DNA from: Paenibacillus psychroresistens
GTDB lineage: Bacteria > Bacillota > Bacilli > Paenibacillales > NBRC-103111
Length of the DNA stretch: 64,000 nt
Assembly (NCBI RefSeq): GCF_009728935.1
Contig: NZ_CP034235.1
Location: 6,647,501 to 6,711,500, forward strand
Direction: 5' to 3'
Part shown: in pieces, positions 53,234 through 63,000 of the stretch
Position numbering within the stretch: position 1 is the stretch's first letter
How the letters are laid out: each line of letters begins with the position of its first letter
Made by a program: the position numbers and the translations under genes
The notes under the pieces: model-generated
What the model was told of the DNA's origin: nothing
What the model saw: the letters and a program-made list of their open reading frames with translations, nothing else
Database searches by the model: none

Positions 53234-53899
53234 TCACTCTAATAGGTTTTTAATTGTCCTTCTTTCAGATTGAGATGAGGTTTTAGGTAATCCTACTCCC
53301 TTTAGATCCTCTTTCTTAAGTCCTCCCCCCTCTAATAAACTTAATAATTCTTGCTTTTCATTCTTTTTATTGAAAGTAAAGTCCAATTCCGACAAACTAG
53401 AGTCAACCTGGGAATAGACACTTTCACTTTGATCTGCATCATTAATATCGTTCTGTGATTCATAAGGCAAAGCAGATAAAAAGAAGCGGTTCCACTCGAT
53501 TTTGTATTCTTCTTTAATTAAAAGAGAGAACGAGACGCTTTTTCTGATTTCACTTGGTTTATTTATAAAACTTCGTACATTTAACATGTTTGTAATGGCA
53601 TTTAGCACACCGCAGCATAATTCAATATCTTGCTCCACGGGTCCATTCACAAGAAAAAGATAGGGCGCCAGTATATTGATAGGGTGAGGGGCTTTTTCAA
53701 AAAACCAAGAAACCGTTGAATCATTCATTTTGGAACCTTCAAATATATCTGAAAGATTCTTTAAAATCGGATAATTATTCATTAGGAGTAATGCTTGGTC
53801 ATAGACATCCCTGCTTAGATAATAAAAATGTTCATCTTTATATAAAACTAATGTGTTAATTGTAATGGGCAAGTATCTTATCTTGGAAACAACTATCAT
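53234..53899 (-). CDS. Uncharacterised T7SS-locus protein
   Basis: ATG 53899, seven bases after GAGG, is preferred to a TTG two codons upstream. The 221-residue protein begins with strand-like sequence (IVVSKIRYLPITINTLVLYKDEHFYYLSRD) and helical segments, and ends in a polar, probably disordered tail (LSLLEGGGLKKEDLKGVGLP). No membrane helix or known domain is visible. Position between the M23 peptidase gene and the small helical genes suggests a role in the secretion apparatus. Confidence 0.45.
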   Translation of the reverse strand: MIVVSKIRYLPITINTLVLYKDEHFYYLSRDVYDQALLLMNNYPILKNLSDIFEGSKMNDSTVSWFFEKAPHPINILAPYLFLVNGPVEQDIELCCGVLNAITNMLNVRSFINKPSEIRKSVSFSLLIKEEYKIEWNRFFLSALPYESQNDINDADQSESVYSQVDSSLSELDFTFNKKNEKQELLSLLEGGGLKKEDLKGVGLPKTSSQSERRTIKNLLE

Positions 53900-53929
53900 T
53901 ATCAAACCTCATCTCTGCAGATATTTAGT

Positions 53930-54889
53930 CTAGGAATTTATTTGATTAATGAACACTTCGGGATCTACAGCATTTCCATTAATAAAAACTCCAAAATGCA
54001 AATGTGGGCCTGTTGTTTCAGTACCCGAATTACCTGATTTAGCAATGATCTCGTATTGAGTCACCTTCTGCCCCTTAACTACATGATAACTATTCAGATG
54101 GCCATAAAGAGTTTTAATGCCATTCCCATGGTCGATAATAACATAATTGCCAATCTGAGAGTTCTGTGATGCCTCCTCAACATAGCCATTAAACGCCGCT
54201 AAAACTGAGGTGTCCAAAGGTGCGTGCATATCCAATCCTTTATGAAATTTCATAATACTGTTAGTTAATGGATCCATTCTTACCCCAAACGGAGATGTCA
54301 CAATGACAGGGATTTCTAAAGGTGACTTAAAATTTGTTATCTCCCCTAAATCCGAATACGTGATAGCCCTATGATATTTATCTCTCTGTTCATCCACAAG
54401 ATTACTCAAAGCATTCATTTTGCTCTTATCCTGATCTGCATTCTTCACTGGTACTGTATTGTTCAACTTTGTTTGTTCCATCCATACTTTTCTCGCTTGA
54501 CGTTTATTTTCTATATTACTCACAATAGATCTATATTTTGAATCAAGCTCCATAATATATTTCACTTCTTTTTCTTTGCTTTTATTCATCAATGCCTCGG
54601 TAGAATTAAGCTCACTAATCAATAAATTTATTTCTTTATCCAAGCTAGCTAATTTACTTTCACCATAGATATAGGATAAATCAGACGCTGCCGTTAACAT
54701 TGTATTATTATTAACCCTCTGAGCTACAATAAAATATTCTTCTTCCATAATATTTAGTTTTTCACCTTCTACAATTGCATCGTTTATAGAAATATTATAT
54801 CTCTTCAGAAACGATGAAGATTCTTCTGCGTAAACTAAGCTATTCAAAAAAAAGAAAAGCAATAATGTCAAGCTAAGAACTTTGTACAA
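53930..54889 (-). CDS. Exported M23-family peptidoglycan endopeptidase
   Basis: A 319-residue protein. TTG 54889 follows TAGGTAGGTG. A signal peptide (LSLTLLLFFFLNSLVYAEE) is followed by a helical coiled-coil region (about 75-150) and a C-terminal M23/LytM domain with metal-binding and catalytic motifs HKGLDMHA (near 214) and HLHFGVF (near 299), and the typical VTSPFGVR start. Coiled coil plus M23 resembles proteins that open the wall locally. In front of the T7SS genes it may make room for the secretion apparatus. A Spo0A-box-like site lies upstream. Confidence 0.82.
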   Translation of the reverse strand: MYKVLSLTLLLFFFLNSLVYAEESSSFLKRYNISINDAIVEGEKLNIMEEEYFIVAQRVNNNTMLTAASDLSYIYGESKLASLDKEINLLISELNSTEALMNKSKEKEVKYIMELDSKYRSIVSNIENKRQARKVWMEQTKLNNTVPVKNADQDKSKMNALSNLVDEQRDKYHRAITYSDLGEITNFKSPLEIPVIVTSPFGVRMDPLTNSIMKFHKGLDMHAPLDTSVLAAFNGYVEEASQNSQIGNYVIIDHGNGIKTLYGHLNSYHVVKGQKVTQYEIIAKSGNSGTETTGPHLHFGVFINGNAVDPEVFINQINS

Positions 54890-55005
54890 AACTTAACACC
54901 TACCTAATTTTCGAAGTATATTTGCTATCTGATGAATTTTCAATCCCTTATACAAATCCTTCACAGTAATCCCACTATACAACAAATTTTGGTAATATTT
55001 TGTTG

Positions 55006-55020
55006 TATTTTGTCGAAAAA
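55006..55020 (-). promoter_or_regulatory. Spo0A-box-like site upstream of the M23 gene
   Basis: The plus strand reads TATTTTGTCGAAAAAT around 55007-55021, an extended match to the Bacillus Spo0A box (TTTTGTCGAA). It is about 120 bp upstream of the M23 start. A similar string also occurs inside the coding sequence near 36961, so chance cannot be excluded. Confidence 0.3.
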
Positions 55021-55073
55021 TAAATTATTATGGCAAGTTTTTATTAAAACATTTTGAACTATATAAAGAAAAG

Positions 55074-55105
55074 GCGTGATTTTCAACTAGTGTTGAAAAT
55101 CACGC
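55074..55105 (-). terminator. Intrinsic terminator of the isomerase fragment
   Basis: GCGTGATTTTCAA pairs perfectly with TTGAAAATCACGC around a 6-base loop, and on the minus strand is followed by CTTTTCTTT. It lies 31 bp after the stop at 55137. The remaining part of the gap 54890-55136 carries only the Spo0A-like site. Confidence 0.8.
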
Positions 55106-55136
55106 AGCTCATGCCATTTGACAAATCTCCTCTTTA

Positions 55137-55695
55137 TTAATGATTTCCGTCCTTGGAAAAATTTATTTGTGAATTTCCCACCTCTTTATCCATATAGCTT
55201 ATATAGCTCGTTTCTTCAAATTGATGTTCAACATCGCTTTTTATATCCTTTAACAATTTGTATCCTCCAGCGACTTTTTGTATGCATCTGATGATATAAA
55301 AAGCATTTTGTGTAGGCTCATCAAACACTTGACTAACTTCATCCTGTTTAAGTAGATTAGCAATATCTCTTAGCTTCGGTGAGACGTTTAAATCCGTACG
55401 TAATGAAGCTTCACTCAATTCCTGCTGCGCTTCTTCTTTTTTAATTTTCTCTTCTTGCTGCCACTCCTGCCATATTACCTCGAAGTCTTCACCTTGTTCC
55501 AGTCGCTGGCGAAGCTTATCGATTTCCTGTTTTGCTGCCAGCTTTAATGTATCATCCACTATGCCCTTGCCGTTTAAGTAAGTTTTTGCTATTTTTTGGA
55601 CAACAACTTTATTTGCTTTTCTAAACATTCTGTCTTTGAGTGTTTCATAGAGTTCCTTTAATTGAACATCGGTTGCAGATAGCTGCGAGACCCGT
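55137..55695 (-). pseudogene. Parvulin-type (PrsA/SurA-like) isomerase, C-terminal fragment
   Basis: The frame encodes SATDVQLKELYETLKDRMFRK...KVVVQKIA and a typical peptidyl-prolyl isomerase tail (LRDIANLLKQDEVSQVFDEPTQNAFYIIRCIQKV), as at the C-terminus of PrsA/SurA-type foldases. The signal peptide and N-terminus are missing; an ATG at 55628 has no good ribosome binding site. Upstream the frame is fused without a gap to a sensor-kinase fragment in another frame. It is probably inactive. Confidence 0.6.
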
Positions 55696-55920
55696 TAAAT
55701 TATCAATATCCAGCAATTTCCGTTCAATTGAATTTCCTAAATAAGTAAGGTTTTCACCAAAGGAAAGGCTTACTTTTTCTTTCAATATTTGAATGGAGAT
55801 TAGATATGAGCTTATGCTAATAATCATAGTAGGTATGATCATGACAAGTATGAAGGCAATAAATATCTTTCTCTGAATGCTCATTCGCCGTTGAAACTGG
55901 AATTTTTTCTTCAAGTACAT
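55696..55920 (-). pseudogene. YesM/LytS-like sensor kinase, N-terminal fragment
   Basis: ATG 55920 follows AAAGGAGAAG. The product has the cationic start and membrane helix of YesM-type sensor kinases (RKIFIAFILVMIIPTMIISISSYLIS) and the beginning of the extracytoplasmic sensor (EKVSLSFGENLTYLGNSIERKLLDIDNLTG). It then breaks off; HAMP, His_kinase and ATPase parts are absent. The break coincides with the start of isomerase sequence, showing a deletion that joined two unrelated genes. Confidence 0.65.
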
Positions 55921-56279
55921 AAGCTTCTCCTTTAATATAATTAATTTATAAAAAAAGAGCATCTTTTGTCCCCATATTTAATAGCTATTATTATATAACT
56001 CTACCATAATCCTGTAAATCAAAATGAACTGTTTTATCCTATAATTATTTATTCTAACAAAATATAATATAGTGATATAGTTTAAAACTGTCAACATGAA
56101 AAAAAAGAGAGCTATCACTAAACTTTCTTTCCAATCTAACTCGGACATCTAAATCCCAGTACTGGTGCGGTATTGGGTCATTTTTCCCAGAAACTCTATC
56201 CGTTTTTTTGGGGTTGTTATTTACTTTTTCGCATTATCGCTTGGTCTCTCTACCACAGGAACGCGTCACCTTATATAAC

Positions 56280-56291
56280 ATAACGCGTTAT
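56280..56291. promoter_or_regulatory. Perfect 12-bp palindrome upstream of the first S8 gene
   Basis: ATAACGCGTTAT, with a second ACGCGT at 56261. Possible operator. The 570-bp gap 55921-56494 also holds 10-bp-spaced direct repeats at 56351-56375 and no gene. Confidence 0.3.
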
Positions 56292-56350
56292 ATATTTTTG
56301 TATTTTTTTGCAATATTCTGTGGTACTATATCTTCCATGGTTGAGTTATG

Positions 56351-56375
56351 CGTACTAATGCGCACTAATACGTAC
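56351..56375. promoter_or_regulatory. Helically phased direct repeats
   Basis: CGTACTAATG, CGCACTAATA and CGTAC follow each other at 10-base steps, one turn of the helix, about 120 bp before the S8 gene start. This arrangement suits an activator or response regulator binding in tandem. Confidence 0.35.
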
Positions 56376-56494
56376 ACCTAATTATGAATAAGAAGGACGG
56401 TGAATAGCGCAACAATAAACTACTAGATCAGCAAACTAGCAACCACGAAAGACAATGTCAGGTAACATTACACTTAAAAGAGGAAGTGACAACG

Positions 56495-59400
56495 TTGAAT
56501 AGGCAGAAAAGAAAATCCTTACTTGTAATTGCTTCAATGTTTATGGCATTCAGTTTGACCCAACCAGCATTTGGCATGGGCATAAACCCGATTGCAGCTG
56601 CACCCAATCAAGCGGAAAATTCCGCTAAGTCTGCTCCAACCACAGAAAATGTAATCGCAAAGTACGTCCCTGATCGTGTACTTATGAAATATAAATCAAA
56701 TTTTAAAACAGCATCTGTGCTTTCCAGTACGATTACAAATAAGCTTGTAAACATTACTACAATTAGCTCTTTGGACGTTCAAGTATTAAACCTCAAAAAA
56801 GGGACTGATATTAAAAGTGTTATAGAGGAGTTAAAAAAAGATCCTAATGTCCTCTATGCGGAACCCGATTATATCGTTCTCCCCCCCAAAATCACGAATG
56901 AACCCAATTTTAAACAAGCCATTAACGAATATTCCAGAACATATGACAATGCACCGACTCCGGTCCATGCCATTGATCCGCTCTATAATAATCAATGGGC
57001 GTTGAACAATACAGGACAAACCCTTAATAATGACACTGCTCCAGCCGGTACACCTGATATCGACATGGATGTTCCTGAAGCATGGGGTAATACAAAAAGC
57101 AGCAGCGACATCATTGTTGCTGTAATTGATACAGGCGTCCAAACGACTCTACCTGATTTAGCTCAAAATATTTGGATTAATTCAAAAGAAATCCCTAACA
57201 ACCATGTAGACGATGATCATAACGGATACATAGACGATGTGAATGGTTGGGACTTTGCACATAATGACAATTCTCTTTTCGATCTCAATGATAAATTCAC
57301 TGATTTTCATGGCACCCAGATTGCCAGTGTTATCGCAGCCTCAACGAATGAGATTGGTATAAGCGGAGTTGCTCCGAATGTAAAAATTATGCCGCTCAAG
57401 TTCTTTAAGCTTGACGAAAATGGATCTCTGCAAGGAGATATACTTGATGCCGCTGCTGCCATTACCTATGCGCAAAACAATGGAGCTAAAATCGCCTATC
57501 TCCCTACTCCTACATTTGATTACAGTCAAGTATTGCGCGATGCTATAGAGCAATCCACAATGCTCATTGTATCTGGTGCCGGCGAAGGTGTAGACCTTAA
57601 TACCGATCTTACTCCATCTTATCCGAGCTCTTTTAAAAGCCCTAACGTACTTAATGTTACAGCTGTTGACAGAGGTGGGAATTTATACGGCTACACAGAC
57701 ATTTTTGGACGTAATTATCATACAGCTTATGGAAAACAAACCGTAGACGTAGCGGCACCTGGAGACTATATCCTATCCGAATCTCCAGATTATCAAATTG
57801 GCTTTGCTGCGGAAATTCATAAGCCTGCAGAAGGCTCAAACAAGGAATACAAGGCGATTTATAACGGAATAGGCTTTGAGCAAGTACCAATCCATAATTA
57901 TGGTGGAGGAATAGGACTTCGCTCTGAAGATGATTTTGATCCCACACAACGACAAGATATGTTTGACACTGCGATGAACTACTTAAAACCGGATAGTACA
58001 ACAGCTAATTCGGCTGTGAGAGTGCTTTTGGTGCAAGATACCAATGTCGTTGGTGGTAACGAAGGTGGAGGCTATTGCAGCACTAAAACTATAGTAGCTG
58101 GAGACCCTGGTGGCGATCCCGGATGTGGTATTAGTGGTGAGCGTGGTTTGAAAGCTTTAAATATTTATAATTACATGCTGCAGCAGGCAGGATACACCAA
58201 TGTTCGTACTATAACACCAGAAGACCAGAGCATAGACGGGCCTGACTTTAATGAGCTCAAACGATATGATATTGTGATTTGGTTTACAGGTACATCATCA
58301 GTTTATGAACTTGGAGAAGAATCCCAAGGAACTTTTTTAACAAAACATGACCAAGATGATGTAACGAAATACTTAAATAACGGTGGCCGTCTATTATTAA
58401 CTGGTCAAGATTCAATCGATACGATGGGCAACACTGAATTTGTTAAGAATACCTTAAACGTATTTCAAATAGGTGAAGATACCTACGGGGATGGCGGTGC
58501 TATCATTCCCTCAAAGAACACGATTTATCAAGATCGACCAGAGCCATACAAGTTGAAAGATTACAACATATATTTCAATTATACCGTTTCAACCAATCCG
58601 TCCATTACTAAGATCAATTTGGAATATAACAATGGTTATTATCGTTATAAAACAGGTCCCGATTTTGCGGCTGCTAATGCTGCAGGTGCGGCAGCTCTAG
58701 TATTCAGTCAATTTCCTAAAATGGATGCTGCAGCTGTAAGGAACAGATTAATGAATAGCGGTACTCCTCTTAGCTCCTTGAGCGGAAAAACAGTAAGCGG
58801 TAATATGATTAACGCCTTCAGGGCTGTATGGGATAAAGACATTCCCGGTACCCCGCTTCAAGATTCATCAGTCAGCAATAGGCTTGATTCAACATCCAAT
58901 CCGAATGCTGTCTATGCTGTTGATCTAAAAGCTGGCGATCAAATCAGTCTCTCTCTATCTGGTGAGCCAGGTACCGACTTTAATCTTGCCTTATATAACC
59001 CTTCTGCAACAACGATTACCTCCAGCGAAGAATTAATCACTTCTTCCAAGAATAAGAATACTTCTAACGAAGCCATTTCTTATACGGTAACTAGTTCTGG
59101 TACTTATTATGTCAATGTCAATGCACTGAACGGCTCAGGCAAATATACATTGAGCGTTATATCAAACAACCAGTGGGGAACATTTCAAGAAACCAACAGG
59201 GCACTCCTATTCAATGGTTTTTGGTCATCCAATGCTAATTCATTATTTTCGGGTGGAGCATTGAAACAGCTCAAATCTTCAGGAAACGTGGAGTTCAGCT
59301 TTAAAGGAAACCAAATTGAATGGATCGGCTCAAAGAATAGTAATTCCGGAATTGCCAAAGTTTCTATTGATGGTGAACAAGTAGCCTTACTATCGCTTTA

Positions 59401-59920
59401 TAGTGAAACTCCATTGGATCGTCAGTCAGTTCTTAAGAAATCTTTAAAATCCGGAAGCCATACAATCAAGATAGAATGGACCGGTCAGCAAGATCCAGAA
59501 TCTAAAGGTACCTTCATTAACGTAGATGCTTTTATAGTTTCGAATTTGATGAATTCGCTTGACACATCAGCCTCTTATAAAGGTATTTGGGGTGTAAACT
59601 ATGGAACGAATTTCACTGGTGGCGCTGAGAAGTTTTCAAATTCTAAGAATGCTTCTGTGGAAATTTTGTTTACAGGCACTAGAGTAACTCTATTGTCCAA
59701 TACTGGCAAAAATCGCGGAAAAGCATACATCTATTTGGATGACAATATTATCCAAACAGTAGATTTGTATAGCTTCAAATCAAAATACCAGGTTCCTGTG
59801 TTTACTTCTTCCCTTCTTTCCAATACAAGACATAAAATTAAATTGGTTAATATAGCGGAAAAAAATCCGCTCTCTACAGGAACTTTTATAACATTTGATG
59901 CGCTTGACGTATTGAACTGA
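56495..59920 (+). CDS. S8 subtilisin-family protein, probably catalytically dead
   Basis: TTG 56495 is preferred because AGAGGAAG lies eight bases upstream; a GTG at 56486 overlaps that site. The product (1141 aa) has a signal peptide, an I9-like propeptide (VPDRVLMKYK...VLYAEPDYIV) and a subtilisin fold. The aspartate (VIDTGV, near 210) and histidine (FHGTQIA, near 271) are present, but the serine block GTSMAAPHVAG reads GPDFAAANAAG (near 721), and the oxyanion asparagine block reads SGAGEG (near 360). A class I amidotransferase-like alpha/beta insert (510-670) splits the catalytic domain. A PPC-like domain (805-890) and two related galactose-binding-like domains (900-1020, 1025-1140) follow. 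It is secreted; a binding role is likely. Confidence 0.72.
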   Translation: MNRQKRKSLLVIASMFMAFSLTQPAFGMGINPIAAAPNQAENSAKSAPTTENVIAKYVPDRVLMKYKSNFKTASVLSSTITNKLVNITTISSLDVQVLNLKKGTDIKSVIEELKKDPNVLYAEPDYIVLPPKITNEPNFKQAINEYSRTYDNAPTPVHAIDPLYNNQWALNNTGQTLNNDTAPAGTPDIDMDVPEAWGNTKSSSDIIVAVIDTGVQTTLPDLAQNIWINSKEIPNNHVDDDHNGYIDDVNGWDFAHNDNSLFDLNDKFTDFHGTQIASVIAASTNEIGISGVAPNVKIMPLKFFKLDENGSLQGDILDAAAAITYAQNNGAKIAYLPTPTFDYSQVLRDAIEQSTMLIVSGAGEGVDLNTDLTPSYPSSFKSPNVLNVTAVDRGGNLYGYTDIFGRNYHTAYGKQTVDVAAPGDYILSESPDYQIGFAAEIHKPAEGSNKEYKAIYNGIGFEQVPIHNYGGGIGLRSEDDFDPTQRQDMFDTAMNYLKPDSTTANSAVRVLLVQDTNVVGGNEGGGYCSTKTIVAGDPGGDPGCGISGERGLKALNIYNYMLQQAGYTNVRTITPEDQSIDGPDFNELKRYDIVIWFTGTSSVYELGEESQGTFLTKHDQDDVTKYLNNGGRLLLTGQDSIDTMGNTEFVKNTLNVFQIGEDTYGDGGAIIPSKNTIYQDRPEPYKLKDYNIYFNYTVSTNPSITKINLEYNNGYYRYKTGPDFAAANAAGAAALVFSQFPKMDAAAVRNRLMNSGTPLSSLSGKTVSGNMINAFRAVWDKDIPGTPLQDSSVSNRLDSTSNPNAVYAVDLKAGDQISLSLSGEPGTDFNLALYNPSATTITSSEELITSSKNKNTSNEAISYTVTSSGTYYVNVNALNGSGKYTLSVISNNQWGTFQETNRALLFNGFWSSNANSLFSGGALKQLKSSGNVEFSFKGNQIEWIGSKNSNSGIAKVSIDGEQVALLSLYSETPLDRQSVLKKSLKSGSHTIKIEWTGQQDPESKGTFINVDAFIVSNLMNSLDTSASYKGIWGVNYGTNFTGGAEKFSNSKNASVEILFTGTRVTLLSNTGKNRGKAYIYLDDNIIQTVDLYSFKSKYQVPVFTSSLLSNTRHKIKLVNIAEKNPLSTGTFITFDALDVLN

Positions 59921-60019
59921 TTCGCTTTAAAGGTAGAGAACAATAAGAATAACTTCAATTCGGAATCCTAATCCCCGAGTAGCACAGGCACCACCACTAT
60001 CCTGTTTGAAATGAGGTAA

Positions 60020-63000
60020 ATGAACTTGATCAAATCACTTGTCAAAAAATCGACATCCCTATTAGCCATCACTATCTTACTAGGCGGACTTGTAAACCAA
60101 ACCGTTTCAGCTGCCAGCAGTTCCGTTCATTCTGCTCTTCCTATTAATCTCGGAAACTTGCAATTTCAACTTCAAGAGGCTTTAAAAAGTAAATCTGTAG
60201 GTGAGGCTTCCAAAACGGACAGCTTAGAGCACTCTGTTATTTCATCAGACATCAACACAGCTTCAACTAATAAGATTAATGTCATCATTCAATTCAACGC
60301 GCAGCCCGCCGCTATGGGCATATATTCTGCCAAGCAAGGAAACCGCACATTAGCTGCTCAATTCACTCAGCAAAAGGTGCAAGATGAGCAAACTGCATTT
60401 TTAAGTGCGGCTCGTGCCAAAGGTATCCCTGTTACAGTCAATTACAAATACGACACGGTTCTTAATGGAATTGAAGTTACCGTAAGTGCTAATCAAATTC
60501 CTCAATTGGCTAAAATTGCTGGTGTGAAGGACATTCATCCAAACTTACTCTATTACCCTATTTCAGACCCGGAATCTAGTATATCCGTAACGAATAGTAC
60601 GTATGCCAATGATATGAATCCTCTTATACGGCTTGGAGTGGACAAAGCATGGGCTCAGGGCATTACAGGCGCAGGATTAAAGGTAGGGGTTATTGATACT
60701 GGTGTCGATTATCTCCACCCTGATTTAAAAACTGCGTTTAAAACACCGGAAAATGTATCAGAAAATGTCTATGGCTATGACGCTTTTAATGGTGATGATG
60801 ATCCTTATGAGGATTTCCCGAATCATATTAGATACCCAGGTTCCTCGCACGGAACCCACGTTTCGGGAACCATTGTGGGCAGAGCTTTGAATACGACTCC
60901 TGATTTTGTACAGAGAGGTGTCGCATATGGAGCAGAGCTTCATGTTTACAAAGTATTGGGGGCAAAATCAGATGATGACACAGCAACAGCACCCTCTGGA
61001 TCATCGGCCCAGATTATTGATGGAATAGAGCATGCCGTTAAGGATGGCATGAATGTAATCAACCTGTCATTAGGCAGCGCGGGAAGTAAAGATGCTAGCT
61101 CTCCTGACTCGATCGCTATTAACAATGCGGTTCTAGCGGGAGTTGTCGCAGTTATTGCTAATGGGAACGATGGAAGCTCGGGTAAATATTATTATTCGAT
61201 GGGATCTCCAGCCTCAGCTCAGCTCGCTATCTCCGTAGCCGCGACTACAAACTCTAGCGTGCAATATGTAGCAAAAACTAGCAACTCCGTAACAAACGCT
61301 GTCTATGAACCTCTTAATTTGGTTGCATGGGATCCGCATAATAACGATTTTAATAGTAGTTTAGGAACCGCACCGCTGAAAGCTGTATATGTAGGTTTCG
61401 GTGAGGACAGTGATTATACAGACAAAGGACAATTTAACGAAGAGGAATCGATTTGGAAAATAGAGGGTCAAATAGCCTTCATCTCTCGCGGTGTACTTGC
61501 CTTTGAGGACAAAATCAAGATCGCTAAGAAGCATGGAGCCATAGCTGCAGTTATCTTCAACGGCAACGGATATAAACCAGACCCCAGTCTTGAAGTTATG
61601 GTACCCGATTTATCAGATAATATTGATGGTAGAAATGAAGCAATAGGCTCCATAGCCGCACTTGGCGATAGCTCTAAGTACATTCCGTTAATTGATATGC
61701 CTGGAAAAGAAGGCCGAAAAATTGCAAGAGAATTGCTCTTGCATCCTGATGCTTTGACATTTACATTTGATCCTAGCTTTGAAAAGGTAGACCTCTACGG
61801 AGATACGGTTGCAGATTTCAGCTCCAGAGGGCCAAATTCGGATGACAATTATGGCATCAAGCCAGACGTTAGCGCTCCTGGTGTGAACATTTATTCCACA
61901 CTGGCAGCTTATGGGAAAGATGCAGATGGAACCTATGCGCATCCTTACGGAGACTACACAACTGCTTATGGTCGTGAAAGTGGTACAAGTATGGCAGCAC
62001 CGCATATTGCAGGACTTGCATTGCTTGTTTTGGATAAGCATAGCGATGATTCGTATAAATGGACACCATTCGATGTTCGTGCTGCACTTGCTAATACCGC
62101 AGATGAAATCAAAACGGACGTGAATGACGGTACTCTGTACGATGTTTATTCTCAGGGATCCGGACGCGCAAACATTGCCAAAGCACTTGAAACCCCGGCA
62201 CTTTTGCAAGCTCTTAATAAGATTACGATTTATGATGGTCAAATGAATCCAATAACAATGGATAGTGAAGCTAGCAATTTGAGCTTTGGCATGATGGATC
62301 CAGGAACAGAGGTTACTGAGCCTCTTCAGCTTAAGAATACTTCCGACAGCACGCTAACTTACTCAGCTAAAGTATTCATGCATGCAAATGTTACATCCGA
62401 CCCTAATCACCCAATCGAGACTCCGGATATTAACAATATTACAATGAAGCTTGGTGGGCTTGATGCAGGTACTCAAGACCAAATTACAGTTGAGCCAATA
62501 AAAGATGTTGATGGCAACATTGTAGCAGGCACGCATGCCTTCACCTTGTCAGCTGAAGCTATATCTTCTGCAGCTCATGGTGTATATGAAGGTGAAGTGG
62601 TTCTGGAAAATAATAATCCAGCCTATCCAGCCTTGCATCTTCCATTCGTTATCCATGTTGGAGATGATTCTGCGAATAACGATTTTGAAATTCAAAATGT
62701 AACTTTCACAGATAGAACGGTTTATTCAGATACTCCAATTGATATGACAGTAAACCTTAAGTCTAATCTTAATAACATTATGGAAATTGCTGTTTTTGGA
62801 GTAAATGATGAATTAATTGGTATAATGACAACCATACAAGATATAGATGAAGTTACACACGAATATAAAGCTCTTCCATCTGGTAATATAACTATTCCCG
62901 ACATTGATGGTGGTTATGGCATATTAAAAGATCCAGAAACCGGAGAAATTCAAGTGGGGCATCTGGAAGATGGCACTTACAAGCTAGGTATATTTGTCTA

